NCBI RefSeq assembly: GCF_030486405.1
Contig: NZ_CP129613.1
Location: 3,596,001-3,660,000 of the forward strand
Direction: 5' to 3'
Origin: Mycolicibacterium sp. HK-90
GTDB taxonomy: Bacteria > Actinomycetota > Actinomycetes > Mycobacteriales > Mycobacteriaceae
DNA: 64,000 bases
The notes under the pieces are model-generated. The model ran no database searches, was not told the DNA's origin, and worked only from the letters and a program-made list of their open reading frames with translations. How positions within the stretch are numbered: position 1 is the first letter of the stretch; each line of letters starts with the position of its first letter. This document shows positions 30,330 through 45,444 of the stretch, piece by piece. Both the position numbers and the translations under genes were made by a program.

Positions 30330-31232
30330 ATGTATCACTCGGGTGAGTTGGCGGTACAGCGACGCATGGGGCAGGAGGCCATCGCGAATCGCGTGGGTCG
30401 CATGATCCGCACCGAGGTCCCCGCGGCCGCCGCTGCGTTCCTCGCCGAACAGCCGATGATCGTGATCGCCGCGGCCGACGACGGCGGCCGGGTGTGGGCC
30501 GGGTTGATCACCGGACCACCCGGCTTCGTCCACGCCGATGATCCGGCCACGATCATGATCGAGGCGTTGCCGGCACCGGGCGATCCGCTCCGCGACGTGC
30601 TGCACAGCGGACAGCAGATCGGAATGATCGCCATCGAGCCGCAGACCCGGCGCCGGATGCGGGTCAACGGCTCCGCCGAACCGGCCGGAGCCGGCCTGCG
30701 GATCGCTCCCGATCAGGTGTATTCGAACTGCCCGAAGTACATTTCGCGCCGGGGCATCACCGAGGTGAGGTCCGCGACGGAGCCGTCCGATGTTCACCGT
30801 GGCGAGTCACTGACCGATCGACACCAAGAACTCATCTCGAGTGCCGACGCCTTCTTCATCGGATCGGCGGACGCGACAGGCAATGCCGACGCATCCCACC
30901 GCGGCGGTAATCCCGGGTTCCTGCAGGTGCTCTCGCCACGACAACTGCGTTGGCCGGACTACCGCGGAAACTCGATGTTCATGACCCTGGGCAACATCGA
31001 CGCCAATCCGCGGTGCGGCCTTTTGGTGATCGACTGGTCTTCGGGAGCTACGCTCCAGCTCACCGGGACCGCCGAAATCAACTGGGATGAAGCCGATTCC
31101 AGTGCCGGCGCACAGTGCGCGGTGGATTTCACGGTCGAAGCGGTGGTGGAGCTGACGCATGTCAGCCCGCTGCGTTGGAGCTCCGCCGAGCTGTCACCGG
31201 CCAACCCGGGCCCGGCCGTCGGTCAGGGCTAG
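30330..31232 (+). CDS. Pyridoxamine 5'-phosphate oxidase-like flavin protein
   Basis: A 300-residue protein with a split-beta-barrel flavin domain. 'FFIGSADATGNADASHRGGN' followed by 'PGFLQVLSPRQLRWPDYRGN' and 'MFMTLGNIDANPRCGLLVID' is the typical PNPOx-like FMN-binding core of the longer (about 300-residue) branch often fused to ferredoxin reductases in other proteins; no reductase domain is present here. Probably an F420- or FMN-using oxidoreductase, substrate unknown. ATG 30330 has AGGG 5 nt upstream; GTG 30324 is an alternative. Its stop overlaps the end of recN by 3 nt (convergent). Confidence 0.82.
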   Translation: MYHSGELAVQRRMGQEAIANRVGRMIRTEVPAAAAAFLAEQPMIVIAAADDGGRVWAGLITGPPGFVHADDPATIMIEALPAPGDPLRDVLHSGQQIGMIAIEPQTRRRMRVNGSAEPAGAGLRIAPDQVYSNCPKYISRRGITEVRSATEPSDVHRGESLTDRHQELISSADAFFIGSADATGNADASHRGGNPGFLQVLSPRQLRWPDYRGNSMFMTLGNIDANPRCGLLVIDWSSGATLQLTGTAEINWDEADSSAGAQCAVDFTVEAVVELTHVSPLRWSSAELSPANPGPAVGQG

Positions 31233-32992
31233 GGGGCGCTGCGCTCCTGCTGCGCAGCCTCGAGCAGCTCTCTGGCGTGGGCCCGTCCGCTGTCGGACTC
31301 CCCCAGACCGGCCAGCATCCGGGCCAACTCGGCGACCCGATCGTCGTCCTCGATCCGTTTCACGCCGCTCGATTTGGCGCGACCGTCGCCGCTGTCGACC
31401 ACGAGATGTGCGTCGGCATACGCCGCGACCTGAGGCAGGTGGGTCACCACGATCACCTGGTGAGTGCGCGCCAACCGGGCCAAGCGCCGGCCGATCTGCA
31501 CCGCTGCCCGGCCACCGACCCCGGCGTCGACCTCGTCGAACACCATCGTGGTGCCCGCCGTCGAGGCCGACAGCACCACTTCGAGGGCCAGCATGACGCG
31601 CGAAAGCTCACCGCCGGAGGCACTCTTCGCCAGCGGCAACACATCCGCGCCGCGATGCGCGGTGAACCCGAATTCGACCGCGTCGACACCGTCGTGGCCG
31701 GCGTGCAGAACCTCACCGTCGGGCATCGTCAGCGGCGCAGAATCGTCGGCGCGGGCCGGCATCGGGGCGACGCCGATGGTGAACATCGCATTGGCCATCG
31801 CCAGGCCGGCGAGCTCCGCGGTCACCGCCTTGGCCAGCCCCTTGGCCGCCTTCGTGCGGGACTTGGTGAGCTCGCCCGCAGCGGTGACCACCTGGGCTTC
31901 CAACTCGGCGACCTTGCGGTCCAGGGCTGCCAGGCTCTCTTCGGAAACATCGAGCTGCGCCAACCGCTCCGCGGCGTCACGCGACCATTCCAGCACCCCG
32001 TCGACATCGGCGGCGTACTTGCGGGTGAGCGTACGGAGCTCCGCCTGTCGCGCCAGCTTGGTCTCCAGAGTGCTGGCATCGCTGGGCAATTCGGACAGGT
32101 AGTGCCCGAGCTCGCCGGATACGTCGCCGATCACGGCCATCGCCTCGGCCAATCGGGCGCCCAACGCCTGCAACGCCGCGTCATCGGTGGACTGCAGCGC
32201 CGCCTGCGCCTGACCGACACCGTCGGCGGCCGATACCGAATCCGGGGAGGGTTCGTCGAGCTCACCGGACAGGGCCAGCCGGGCGGTCTGTGCGGCCTCG
32301 CGCAGCGCGTCCAGTTCCGAGAGCCTCCGGATATCGGCGATGATCGCCTCATCCTCACCGGGTTGCGGTGCGACCGCATCGATCTCGTGGATCCCGAAGC
32401 TGAGCCGGTCGGCTTCCTGCGCCAGTTCCCTGGCGCGCCGGCGCCGGTCGGCCAGGTCGCGACGCGCCGTCAGCCACTCGTCGCGGGCGCGCCGGTAGCG
32501 CGTCAACGGCTTGTCCACCTCGGCGAACCGGTCCAGCGCCGCCCGCTGCTCGTCGGGTCGCATCAACCGCAACTGGTCGTTCTGACCGTGCAACGTCAGA
32601 ACCTGGGCGGTGAAGCTGCTCAAGGATTTCGCGGGAACACTGCGCCCTCCCAGATATGCCCGCGACGGCCCGGCCCGGCTGACCGAGCGGGCCGCGATCA
32701 CGCTGCCGTCGTCGTCGCGTTCAGCGCCGGAGGATTCCAGGATCTCCTCGACCCGGCCGGACACGTCCTCGCCGAGTTCGATTGTGCTGAACCGGCCTTC
32801 CACCACGGCGCGGTCCGAGCCCGACCTCACCCGGTTGGCATCCGCACGGGCACCACCGAGCAGGTGCAGGCTGGTCACCACCATGGTCTTACCGGTTCCG
32901 GTTTCACCGGTCAGCACGGTCAGCCCACGGTCGAACTCCGCGGTGGCGGCACTGATCGCGCCCAACGACTCGATTCGAATCTCCGACAGCAC
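31229..32992 (-). CDS. recN: DNA repair protein RecN
   Basis: A 587-residue SMC-like ATPase for double-strand break repair. The N-terminal Walker A is 'GETGTGKT' at residues 29-36; the middle is a coiled-coil arm (LADRRRRARELAQEAD and further heptads). The C-terminal half has the ABC signature 'SGGELSRVMLALEVVLS' and Walker B 'TMVFDEVDAGVGGRAA'. GTG 32992 starts directly at the first strand of the head domain. It follows nadK after 6 nt and belongs to the tlyA-nadK-recN operon. Confidence 0.96.
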   Translation of the reverse strand: MLSEIRIESLGAISAATAEFDRGLTVLTGETGTGKTMVVTSLHLLGGARADANRVRSGSDRAVVEGRFSTIELGEDVSGRVEEILESSGAERDDDGSVIAARSVSRAGPSRAYLGGRSVPAKSLSSFTAQVLTLHGQNDQLRLMRPDEQRAALDRFAEVDKPLTRYRRARDEWLTARRDLADRRRRARELAQEADRLSFGIHEIDAVAPQPGEDEAIIADIRRLSELDALREAAQTARLALSGELDEPSPDSVSAADGVGQAQAALQSTDDAALQALGARLAEAMAVIGDVSGELGHYLSELPSDASTLETKLARQAELRTLTRKYAADVDGVLEWSRDAAERLAQLDVSEESLAALDRKVAELEAQVVTAAGELTKSRTKAAKGLAKAVTAELAGLAMANAMFTIGVAPMPARADDSAPLTMPDGEVLHAGHDGVDAVEFGFTAHRGADVLPLAKSASGGELSRVMLALEVVLSASTAGTTMVFDEVDAGVGGRAAVQIGRRLARLARTHQVIVVTHLPQVAAYADAHLVVDSGDGRAKSSGVKRIEDDDRVAELARMLAGLGESDSGRAHARELLEAAQQERSAP

Positions 32993-32998
32993 AGGTAT

Positions 32999-33922
32999 CT
33001 ACTGTCCCCGCCATCCGGTGACCGGCAACCGGAACTTACGCACCAACCGATCGGTGAACGGCGCCGAGTCCAACCGGACCCATTTCAGCGGGGTACCGCA
33101 GCGGGTCACCTCCAACCGGCCGCCGGCAGGCACCACCATCTCGCGTCGCCCGTCACAGAACACCAGGGCGTCATTGCCGCTCGCCTCGATCTCGATGGCG
33201 ATGCTGGCCAACGGGCTGGTCACCATCGGCCGGGCGAACAGTGCGTGAGCATTGTTGGGCACCACCAGAATCGCTTCCAGGTCCGGCCACAGCACCGGGC
33301 CACCGGCCGAGAACGCGTAGGCGGTGGAGCCCGTCGGCGTCGACACCAGCACCCCGTCGCAGCCGAACGACGAGACCGGGCGGCCGTCGACCTCCAGCAC
33401 CACACCGAGCACCCCGAGCCGGGGCCCCTTCTCCAGGCTGGCCTCGTTGAGTGCCCAACCGCGGTTCACCACGTCAGTCCCGACGCGCACCACGACGTCG
33501 AGCGTCATCCGTTCCTCGATGCGGTAATCGCGCTCGATGACGCGCTCGAGGACGTGATCGATGGCCTCGGCCTCGGCTTCGGCCAGGAAGCCGATCCGGC
33601 CCAGATTGACTCCGAGCACCGGGATCTCGACGTTGCGCGCGAGCTCGGCGGCCCGCAGGAACGTGCCGTCCCCGCCGAGGACGAGCACCAGTTCGCACCC
33701 TTCGGCGGCCCGCTCGTCGGCGTCCACCACCTCGATGTCCACCCCGAGGGCACGCATGTCATCGGGCGCCAGATGCAGCGGGCCGCGATCCACGGCCTCG
33801 GCCGAGAGCACCTTCAGGCCAATGCCGTTGTCGCCGAGCACCTTTTCCACTCGCCGGGCAACCTCGGTCGCCTCGTCCCGGCCGGTGTGCACCACCAGCA
33901 GGATCGTGCGTTCTTGGGTCAT
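32999..33922 (-). CDS. nadK: NAD kinase
   Basis: A 307-residue enzyme phosphorylating NAD to NADP with ATP or polyphosphate. The diagnostic GGDGT motif is at 83-87 ([15 protein letters not shown]), with '[10 protein letters not shown]' and '[20 protein letters not shown]' forming the NAD site. ATG 33922 overlaps the tlyA stop (ATGA); the upstream in-frame part lies inside tlyA and is not protein-like. Confidence 0.96.
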   Translation of the reverse strand: MTQERTILLVVHTGRDEATEVARRVEKVLGDNGIGLKVLSAEAVDRGPLHLAPDDMRALGVDIEVVDADERAAEGCELVLVLGGDGTFLRAAELARNVEIPVLGVNLGRIGFLAEAEAEAIDHVLERVIERDYRIEERMTLDVVVRVGTDVVNRGWALNEASLEKGPRLGVLGVVLEVDGRPVSSFGCDGVLVSTPTGSTAYAFSAGGPVLWPDLEAILVVPNNAHALFARPMVTSPLASIAIEIEASGNDALVFCDGRREMVVPAGGRLEVTRCGTPLKWVRLDSAPFTDRLVRKFRLPVTGWRGQ

Positions 33923-34728
33923 TGCGGCCCCTCCTCGACCGCCTGCCTTACCGCCTGCTCGAGCGACTCGCCATCCAGCTGACGGTCGCTCTGAGCACGC
34001 AGGTGCAGGAAGTACTCGACATTGCCCGATGGTCCGGGCAGCGGGCTGGCCGTCACATCGACAGCATGCCACTGCAACGCGGCCGCCTTGCGCGCGACCG
34101 TGCACACCGCGTCGATGCGCAACTCGGGGTCGGACACCACACCGCCCGCGCCGACACGATCCTTGCCGACCTCGAACTGCGGTTTCACCATCGGAACGAT
34201 ATCGGCGTCGACCGTCGCGCAGGCAGTGAGCGCGGGAAGAACGGTCGCCAGCGAGATGAAGGACAGGTCGGCCACGATCAACTGCACCGGTCCGCCGATC
34301 GCCTCGGGGGTCAACTCCCGCACATTCGTTCGTTCCAGCACCTGCACCCGTTCGTCCGAGCGCAGTGACCAGGCCAGCTGACCGTAGCCGACGTCGGCCG
34401 CCACCACCTGCGCAGCGCCCCGGTCGAGAAGCACCTCCGTGAAGCCGCCGGTGGATGCCCCCGCGTCGAGACAGCGTCGCCCCTCGACGACGACGTCGAA
34501 CGCGTCCAACGCACCGATCAGCTTGTGCGCACCCCGCGATACCCAGGAGCGCTCTTCGGAGGCGATCACCGTGATGTTGGTGTCGGCCGCGACCGCGGTG
34601 GCCGGTTTGGCGGCGGGCATGCCGTCGATCCGCACCCGCCCGGCCTCGATCAGTTCTGCTGCCTGCTGTCGTGACCGGGCCAGCCCCCGCCGCACCAGCT
34701 CGGCATCAACGCGAGCGCGCCGCGCCAC
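33919..34728 (-). CDS. tlyA: TlyA, 16S/23S rRNA (cytidine-2'-O)-methyltransferase
   Basis: A 269-residue rRNA methyltransferase with an N-terminal S4 domain ([20 protein letters not shown]) and a FtsJ-like Rossmann domain ([18 protein letters not shown]). The catalytic tetrad is conserved at Lys69, Asp154, Lys182 and Glu238, the same numbering as in M. tuberculosis. It methylates 16S C1409 and 23S C1920 equivalents, and its loss gives capreomycin resistance in mycobacteria; this copy looks intact. GTG 34728 is the start, 6 nt after the small gene upstream. Confidence 0.95.
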   Translation of the reverse strand: MARRARVDAELVRRGLARSRQQAAELIEAGRVRIDGMPAAKPATAVAADTNITVIASEERSWVSRGAHKLIGALDAFDVVVEGRRCLDAGASTGGFTEVLLDRGAAQVVAADVGYGQLAWSLRSDERVQVLERTNVRELTPEAIGGPVQLIVADLSFISLATVLPALTACATVDADIVPMVKPQFEVGKDRVGAGGVVSDPELRIDAVCTVARKAAALQWHAVDVTASPLPGPSGNVEYFLHLRAQSDRQLDGESLEQAVRQAVEEGPQ

Positions 34729-34734
34729 CGGCGC

Positions 34735-34941
34735 TCACCTTCCGGTCGCCTGCGGTCCGCCCGGTTGCCCCCTGTCGACGGATTCGAGGGCGTGCACGAG
34801 CAGATCGTGAGCCTGCTCCAGCCGCGCTGCCACCACATCGATGTCCGTGCCCTCGAGTGCGGACGGGTCCACGGCGGGATCCGGCACTTCTGCCAGCACT
34901 GCGGCGACCTGCGCCCGCAGTTGGTCAGGATCGGTAGTCAT
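34735..34941 (-). CDS. Small conserved hypothetical protein (Rv1693-like position)
   Basis: A 68-residue acidic protein starting at ATG 34941 (MTTDPDQLRAQVAAVLAEV). It is helical (DIDVVAARLEQAHDLLVHALES) with a Gly/Pro-rich C-terminal tail. It lies between the HAD phosphatase and tlyA in the same operon, where M. tuberculosis has the small Rv1693. No function is known. GTG 34953 is an alternative start. Confidence 0.75.
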   Translation of the reverse strand: MTTDPDQLRAQVAAVLAEVPDPAVDPSALEGTDIDVVAARLEQAHDLLVHALESVDRGQPGGPQATGR

Positions 34942-34954
34942 AGCGATACTCACG

Positions 34955-35968
34955 CTAGTCGATGGGTGCCGACAGCAACGACCATCGCTGCAACGCCCGG
35001 CGCGCTGTGTCGTCTCCGGCCGAGACCGCGAAGCCGGGATCCAGGCCCGCGCTCCACACCGCATCCGCCGTCGCCCGAACCACCGACAGGTCGTCCTGCG
35101 GATCCGCACCCGTGGCGTGGACCGTCACGATGGTCGAACCCAGCTCGACACGCCAGGCCGGGTGCGGCCCGATGCACAACATGTCGGCGTCCGCGTGCAG
35201 TCCCCGCAGGTCCTCCGCGAGGTATCCGGGCCGTTCTGCGGGCACCGCCCGCACGGCTTCGTCGGCCGTGCTGACGCCGGTCAGCACCATCAGGCTCGGC
35301 AGCCCGGCCGCGACCGCACCGGCGATGTCGGTGTCGAGCCGGTCCCCGACCACAAGGGGGGCAGAGAATGTCCCCCGGCTCAGGGCATCGTTCATCAGCG
35401 TCGGTTGAGGCTTGCCGGCAACCAGCGGATCCTGCCCGGTCGCCGCCCGCAACGCGGCCACCATCGACCCGTTGCCCGGCAGCAGACCGCGTTCCGACGG
35501 CAGGGTCAGATCTACGTTCGCGGCCACCCACAGCGCACCGGCCCGGATCGCCAATGCGGCCTCGGCGAGGTCAGGCCACGAGGTGCTCGTCGAGTGGCCT
35601 TGCACCACCGCGATCGGCCCCTCGTCGAACGCGCGCACCGGCCGCAGCCCGACGTTGCGCACCTCCGCGGCCAGGGCCTCGGTTCCCACGACGAGAATGG
35701 CAGAATCCCCCACCACGTGTGCGGCCAGCAGATGCGCCGCACTCTGCGCGCTCGTCACCACGTCGTCGGAGTCGGCGGCGAAGCCCAGTGCGCGGAGGTG
35801 CTCGGCGACCTCCTCCGGTGCACGTGAGGCATTGTTGGTGACATAGAGCGCCCGGGAGGCGACTCCGGCCAGGCTCTCGATGGCGCCGGCCGTTGGCTCG
35901 TGACCGCGGAACACCGTGCCGTCGAGATCGAGCAGCAGGCAATCATGCTGCCGCGCAAGCGTGGTCAC
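34955..35968 (-). CDS. HAD-IIA family hydrolase (NagD/PGP-like; Rv1692)
   Basis: A 337-residue phosphatase. The HAD motif I is 'LLLDLDGTVFRGHEP' (Asp14 and Asp16), motif II 'YVTNNASRAPEEVAEHL', and 'VVGDRLDTDIAGAVAAG' is motif IV, with a C2 cap between them. M. tuberculosis Rv1692 was shown to be a glycerol-3-phosphate phosphatase in phospholipid recycling. The last 80 residues are an extra C-terminal domain found in the actinobacterial proteins. GTG 35968 begins one base after the TPR gene stop; the long upstream frame lies in that gene. Confidence 0.9.
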   Translation of the reverse strand: MTTLARQHDCLLLDLDGTVFRGHEPTAGAIESLAGVASRALYVTNNASRAPEEVAEHLRALGFAADSDDVVTSAQSAAHLLAAHVVGDSAILVVGTEALAAEVRNVGLRPVRAFDEGPIAVVQGHSTSTSWPDLAEAALAIRAGALWVAANVDLTLPSERGLLPGNGSMVAALRAATGQDPLVAGKPQPTLMNDALSRGTFSAPLVVGDRLDTDIAGAVAAGLPSLMVLTGVSTADEAVRAVPAERPGYLAEDLRGLHADADMLCIGPHPAWRVELGSTIVTVHATGADPQDDLSVVRATADAVWSAGLDPGFAVSAGDDTARRALQRWSLLSAPID

Positions 35969-35969
35969 G

Positions 35970-36821
35970 TCAGGACAGCTCCGTGATCCGGTCTTCCGCG
36001 TCGGTGATCCCCTCGATGTCAGCCGCCGCGGCGTGCATGAACCACTGCAGCGCTTCATCACCACGTCCGAGCGCCAGCAGGGTGTCGGCATAGACATAGA
36101 ACAGGCGGGCCGAGGTCGGCCCCACGTTGGTCGGGTCGAGCGGCGGCGTGGCGAGGATGGCCAACGCCTGCTCGAGCTGGCCCAGGTCCGACCGGGCACC
36201 GGCCGTGACGATGCGCAGCTCGTCGGCATCTTCACCGGTGAGTGCGGCGGCCTCGTCGCTGCGAGCCAACTCCAGCGCCCGTTCGGGTCGCCCGACCCCG
36301 CGCTCACAATCGGCGATCATCGGCAACAACGCCGACTTGCTGCCCATGCGGCGGGCAGCGCGCAGCTCGGCGAGAGCCTGGGCCCAGTCCCCGCTGTGGT
36401 AGGCCGCGATACCGACGGCCTCGCGCACGACGGCGATCCGGCCGGCCCGGTTGCGGGCCGCCCGGGCATGGGCCAGAGCAGTTTCGGGATCTTCATCGAG
36501 CAGCTTGCCGGCCATCACCAGATGCCGGGCCACGAAATCGGCGGTCGCCTTGTCCAGCGTCACCAGCTCCCGACGGACGTCGGGGGCGAGTTCTTTCGCT
36601 TCGACATCGGCCGGCAACTTCGGACCGTCGTTCTTGAGGTCGGTGTCGTCGGTGGGTTGCGCAGAGCGTGCCCGCCCCGGCCCGGACACCCGCGGTGCAC
36701 CTGCCCGCTGATCCCGGCCCCGCTGATCGCGAGGACGACGATGACCTGAACTGTTCGATGCGCGGTCGTTCGATGCACGCCGCGGGCGCCGCTCTGCGTC
36801 GCCTTGTCTGTCTCCGACCAC
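35970..36821 (-). CDS. Tetratricopeptide-repeat protein (Rv1691-like)
   Basis: A 283-residue protein. Residues 1-65 are very Arg-rich and disordered (RRPRRASNDRASNSSGHRR). The rest is a helical repeat array of TPR type ('AGRIAVVREAVGIAAYHSGD', 'WAQALAELRAARRMGSKSAL', 'ARLFYVYADTLLALGRGDEA'). It probably acts as a protein-protein scaffold, and the basic tail could bind RNA or membrane. GTG 36821 is preceded by AAAGG 6 nt upstream. It starts the long operon down to recN and lies just downstream of the rRNA operon terminator. Confidence 0.82.
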   Translation of the reverse strand: MVGDRQGDAERRPRRASNDRASNSSGHRRPRDQRGRDQRAGAPRVSGPGRARSAQPTDDTDLKNDGPKLPADVEAKELAPDVRRELVTLDKATADFVARHLVMAGKLLDEDPETALAHARAARNRAGRIAVVREAVGIAAYHSGDWAQALAELRAARRMGSKSALLPMIADCERGVGRPERALELARSDEAAALTGEDADELRIVTAGARSDLGQLEQALAILATPPLDPTNVGPTSARLFYVYADTLLALGRGDEALQWFMHAAAADIEGITDAEDRITELS

Positions 36822-36937
36822 GTGTGCCTTTCTACCCGCCCTTCCCGCAAAGGATACTGGCAGCTGCCACGGCCGACATAATCATGTCAATACCGGGCGC
36901 GGAAATGTTGTCCGAAAGAATTCGGCGATAAAAACGA

Positions 36938-36968
36938 ATCGCCCCCCACGCATAACGTGGGGGGCGAT
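36938..36968 (-). terminator. Rho-independent terminator of the rRNA operon
   Basis: ATCGCCCCCCACG and CGTGGGGGGCGAT form a perfect 13-bp stem around a 5-nt loop. On the minus strand it is followed by TTCGTTTTTATC, a U-rich run. It ends the 16S-23S-5S transcript 10 bp after 5S. Confidence 0.9.
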
Positions 36969-36978
36969 CCTTAATTTG

Positions 36979-37094
36979 TGTTCGGCGGTGTCCTACTTTT
37001 CCACCCGTGTGGGTAGTATCATCGGCGCTGGCAGGCTTAGCTTCCGGGTTCGGGATGGGACCGGGCGTTTCCCTGCCGCTATGGACCGCCGTAA
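36979..37094 (-). rRNA. rrf: 5S ribosomal RNA
   Basis: The minus strand begins TTACGGCGGTC and ends CCGCCGAACA, with the conserved 'CCCGGTCCCATCCCGAAC' and 'GTGGAAAAGTAGGACACC'. About 116 nt. Third gene of the rRNA operon. Confidence 0.95.
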
Positions 37095-37253
37095 CTTTAT
37101 TCACCCGTTTCTGGGTGTAAACCTGTGTGTTTTGGTGGTGGGGTGCGGGTTGCACTCCGACACGAGGTCGTGGTGTTCATGAATTGTGGTTGCGAGGTCA
37201 GATATGCGTCTTACATTTTGTCAACTCACCATTGTTTTGGTGTTTGTTGGTTG
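37095..37253 (-). other. 23S-5S spacer
   Basis: AT-richer spacer of 159 nt without tRNA. Its 23S-proximal part (complement of CTTACAACAACC) can pair with the sequence just before the 23S 5' end to form the 23S processing stem. Confidence 0.6.
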
Positions 37254-42238
<4,985 letters not shown>

Positions 42239-42646
42239 CTCCCCAGCCAAAAACCAGGGCAGAATTACAAGTTCAGAACAATCTGACCTAAACAAAAGAC
42301 ACCAAACAAACTGGCATCAAAAAACAAAACCACCCACCATGATCGGAAGACGGGGAGTCCCCCAAGATGAGTGGCAAAAACAACAAACAAAAACCACCAA
42401 ACACACTATTGAGTTCTCAAACAACACGCCCGAGTTTGTCGCGCAGAAATCCCGCGGCCAAAAGCCGCTGAACTTTACTGCGGGCAGTGAGAAGACCCAC
42501 CGTAATGGGTGTCTTTCTCGGATTTCGTCTTCGCTCTCCGGCGCTTGTCCGTGTCGCTCTGACCTGGAATAAGTTACGTGAGCGCTAACAGGGAGTCAAA
42601 TCGCCTGGTCGCTGCGACGTTTTCCCAGGTCAGCGCGCGTGCGCCG
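42239..42646 (-). other. rRNA leader region
   Basis: 408 bp between tyrS and 16S. It contains one promoter (42571-42599), a BoxA-like segment with TTTGAGAACTCAATAGTGTG (minus strand, 42402-42421), which serves antitermination and processing, and a short imperfect hairpin near 42494-42517. No gene is present; small frames here are not protein-like. Confidence 0.7.
42571..42599 (-). promoter_or_regulatory. rRNA operon promoter
   Basis: TTGACT (42599-42594) and TAACTT (42576-42571) on the minus strand are separated by 17 bp, an excellent sigma-A promoter. It lies 48 bp after the tyrS stop. Only one clear promoter is seen, as described for rrnB of fast growers. Confidence 0.8.
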
Positions 42647-43939
42647 TCAGCCGGAAGCACCCGCCCGCCGGACCCCGGCAATGTGCCGCTTGCCACGTCG
42701 CAACACGAGCCAACGATCATGCAGAAAGTCCGAGTGCTGTGGTATCCACTCGTCGCTTTCAATACGAATGTTGTTCACGTACACCCCGCCCTCGGCGACA
42801 TTGCGGCGTGCCGCGCCCTTGCTCGGCGCCAATTCCGTGGCGACCAACAAATCGATGATCGAATCGGGGCCCCCCGGCGCCAGTTCGGCCACCTGCCCGT
42901 TACTGGCCTCCCGCAGCGCCGCGCCGAGCGTCGATTCGTCCAGGTCGGTGAGTTCACCCCGCCCGAACAACGCCTGACTGGCCAGCTCGACTGCCGTCGT
43001 GGCGGCGTCCCCGTGGACCAACGTGGTGAGTTCGCGGGCCAGTCGCTTCTGGGCGGCACGTTCATGCGCGCGGTTCTTGGTGGCGTCCTCGAGCTCGGCG
43101 ATGTCGTCGGACGACAGGAAGGTGAACCAACGCAGGTATCCGATGACGTCGGCGTCGGCCGTGTTCACGAAGTACTGGTACCAGGCATATGGGCTGGTCA
43201 TCTCCGGGTCGAGCCACAGATTGCCGCCGCCGGTCGACTTGCCGAACTTCTTGCCCTCGGAGTCGGTGACCAGCGGAGTTGTCATCGCGTGCACGGTGGC
43301 ACCGAGCTTTTGGCGCACCAACCGGGCGCCGGCCACGATGTTCCCCCACTGATCTGAGCCGCCGATCTGCAATCCGCAGCCGTACCGCTGGTGCAGCTCC
43401 ACGAAGTCGTTCGCCTGCAGAAGCATGTAGCTGAACTCGGTGTAGGAGATGCCGTCGCCCTCCAGCCGCCGACGGACGGTCTCCCGGTCGAGCATCACGT
43501 TCACGGAGAAGTACTTGCCGAGGTCACGCAGGAACTCAATGGCCGACAACTCCCCCGTCCACGACAGGTTGTTCTCGACGATTGCGCCGGTCGGAGTGTC
43601 GTCGAACTCGACGAACCGTTCCAGCTGACCACGGATCCGACCGGCCCAGTCGGCGACGGTGTCGGCGGTGTTCAGTGTGCGTTCCCCGGTGTCGCGGGGG
43701 TCGCCGATCATCCCGGTGGCCCCACCGGCGAGCACGATCGGCCGGTGGCCGGCGCGCTGGAACCGCCGCAGGGTGAGCAGGGGCACCAGGTGTCCGGCGT
43801 GCAGGCTCGGCGCGGTCGGGTCGAAGCCCGAATAGACGGTCATGGGTCCCTTGGCCAGGTCGGTCGCCAGCGCGTCGCGGTCGGTCGACTGCGCGATCAG
43901 CCCACGCCAGTCCAGCTCATCGAGGATTCCCATGCTCAT
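42647..43939 (-). CDS. tyrS: Tyrosyl-tRNA synthetase
   Basis: A 430-residue class I synthetase charging tRNA-Tyr. '[20 protein letters not shown]' carries the HIGH-like HAGH at 47-50, '[13 protein letters not shown]' the tyrosine site, and '[10 protein letters not shown]' the KMSKS-like loop. The C-terminal S4 domain contains '[20 protein letters not shown]'. ATG 43939 gives the N-terminus [14 protein letters not shown] seen in mycobacteria; the upstream ATG and the one at 43933 are alternatives. It ends 48 bp before the rRNA promoter without an obvious terminator. Confidence 0.97.
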   Translation of the reverse strand: MSMGILDELDWRGLIAQSTDRDALATDLAKGPMTVYSGFDPTAPSLHAGHLVPLLTLRRFQRAGHRPIVLAGGATGMIGDPRDTGERTLNTADTVADWAGRIRGQLERFVEFDDTPTGAIVENNLSWTGELSAIEFLRDLGKYFSVNVMLDRETVRRRLEGDGISYTEFSYMLLQANDFVELHQRYGCGLQIGGSDQWGNIVAGARLVRQKLGATVHAMTTPLVTDSEGKKFGKSTGGGNLWLDPEMTSPYAWYQYFVNTADADVIGYLRWFTFLSSDDIAELEDATKNRAHERAAQKRLARELTTLVHGDAATTAVELASQALFGRGELTDLDESTLGAALREASNGQVAELAPGGPDSIIDLLVATELAPSKGAARRNVAEGGVYVNNIRIESDEWIPQHSDFLHDRWLVLRRGKRHIAGVRRAGASG

Positions 43940-43966
43940 GACGACGATCATGCCGCATCGGCGACA

Positions 43967-44590
43967 TCAGTCACTGGCACCGGGCGCGGGCGCGCGGGGG
44001 CTGCGTCGGTAGGCCGACACCTCCGCCCGGTCGGCCAGCCACAGCCGCCACCGCCGGTCGGCGGCCTTGCTGACCCCTACCCGTGGGCCGTCGATCGCCG
44101 GCACCGGATCGCTCAACGAGAGCCGGATCGGACTGTCGGCAGCGAAAAGGTCAATTCCGTTGTCCTCCATGGTGATTCCGAGCGCAGAGCACAGGTTGCC
44201 GGGCCCCCGCGCCAACGCGACCGGCCGCACAGCCGGCCCGCGACGTCGGCCGGCCTCGTCGGCACCGGCACTCACCGACGCGGCCCGCAGCAGCACCGCG
44301 CCCGCGACACCGTCGTATCCGCAGACCACGTTGGCGCACACGTGGATGCCATGGCTGCGGTAGGTGTACAGGCGCCCGGGTGGGCCGAACATCACCGTAT
44401 TCCGCCCGCCCGCACCGCGATACGAATGTGAGGCCCCGTCGGGCCACGGCCCGTCGGCCGGACCACCGTAGGCCTCGACCTCGACGACGACGGCGCTGAC
44501 TCCGCGGCCGGTCAATTCGGCCCCCACCAGTCGGCGCGCCGCGAGCAAGGGGTCACCAGTCAACAGCTCGGTGCCCACTTGCAAGCCCAT
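43967..44590 (-). CDS. mpg: 3-methyladenine DNA glycosylase (AAG/MPG type)
   Basis: A 207-residue DNA repair glycosylase (Rv1688). It removes alkylated purines and hypoxanthine. '[28 protein letters not shown]' split around the catalytic Glu, '[22 protein letters not shown]' around the intercalating Tyr, and '[15 protein letters not shown]' are the family signature parts. ATG 44590 is the start; the upstream in-frame ATGs would run into the divergent ABC promoter. It lies 27 bp before tyrS. Confidence 0.92.
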   Translation of the reverse strand: MGLQVGTELLTGDPLLAARRLVGAELTGRGVSAVVVEVEAYGGPADGPWPDGASHSYRGAGGRNTVMFGPPGRLYTYRSHGIHVCANVVCGYDGVAGAVLLRAASVSAGADEAGRRRGPAVRPVALARGPGNLCSALGITMEDNGIDLFAADSPIRLSLSDPVPAIDGPRVGVSKAADRRWRLWLADRAEVSAYRRSPRAPAPGASD

Positions 44591-44658
44591 ACGAGCGATT
44601 CTGCACTTGGCAAGAACCGCCATTGACACCGGCCAGACTCGAGCGCAGTATTCACCAC

Positions 44659-45444
44659 ATGATGACTTCATCGACTGATGAATTCTCCCCTGGCTATCCG
44701 GGCGGGGCTGCTCCCCCGGCTGTCGACATCACCGGCCTGCAGGTCACCCGGGGTGGCCGGCCCGCGATCCGCGACCTCGACGTGCGTATCGCCGGCGGCA
44801 CCATCACCGGTCTGCTCGGCCCGTCGGGCTGCGGCAAGTCCACCCTGATGCGCAGCATCGTCGGAACCCAGATCATCGCGGCCGGCACCGTCACCGTGCT
44901 CGGACACCCGGCGGGCTCGGCACCGCTGCGCCATCGGGTCGGATACGTCACCCAGGAACCCACGATCTACGACGACCTGCGGGTCATCGACAACGTCCGG
45001 TACTTCGCCGCGCTCTACGGCACATCGACGAGCTCGGCCGACGACGCAATCCGGTCGGTCGGCCTCGACGATCACCGCACGGCGTACTGCGGCAATCTCT
45101 CCGGCGGCCAGCGCACCCGGGTGTCGCTGGCCTGCGCCCTGGTCTCCGAGCCCGAACTACTGGTGCTCGACGAACCCACGGTCGGCCTCGACCCCGTACT
45201 GCGGGTCGACCTGTGGGAGCAGTTCAACGACCTGTCACGGCGCGGCACCACCCTGCTGGTTTCCAGCCACGTCATGGACGAGGCCGACCACTGCGGGGAC
45301 CTGTTGCTCATGCGCGAAGGGCGACTGCTCGCCCACACCACCCCGGACCGGCTACGGAAGGACACGGAATGCACGTCCCTGGAGGAAGCGTTTCTCACCG
45401 TCATCCGGCGCAGCGCCTCGGCCGAGCCCAACCGAGCCGACTGA
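44659..45444 (+). CDS. ABC transporter ATP-binding protein (Rv1687c-like)
   Basis: A 261-residue ATPase subunit. Walker A is 'GPSGCGKST' at 54-62, the signature '[16 protein letters not shown]' and Walker B '[13 protein letters not shown]', with the H-loop in '[14 protein letters not shown]'. It is the drug-exporter (DrrA/Nod) type that pairs with an ABC-2 permease, encoded next. Two adjacent ATGs (44659, 44662) are possible. Divergent from mpg. Confidence 0.92.
   Translation: MMTSSTDEFSPGYPGGAAPPAVDITGLQVTRGGRPAIRDLDVRIAGGTITGLLGPSGCGKSTLMRSIVGTQIIAAGTVTVLGHPAGSAPLRHRVGYVTQEPTIYDDLRVIDNVRYFAALYGTSTSSADDAIRSVGLDDHRTAYCGNLSGGQRTRVSLACALVSEPELLVLDEPTVGLDPVLRVDLWEQFNDLSRRGTTLLVSSHVMDEADHCGDLLLMREGRLLAHTTPDRLRKDTECTSLEEAFLTVIRRSASAEPNRAD

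Noticed and set aside
31115..33982. 955-codon plus-strand open frame
   Set aside because: It is antisense to recN and nadK, both of which are unmistakable; composition is that of a shadow frame.
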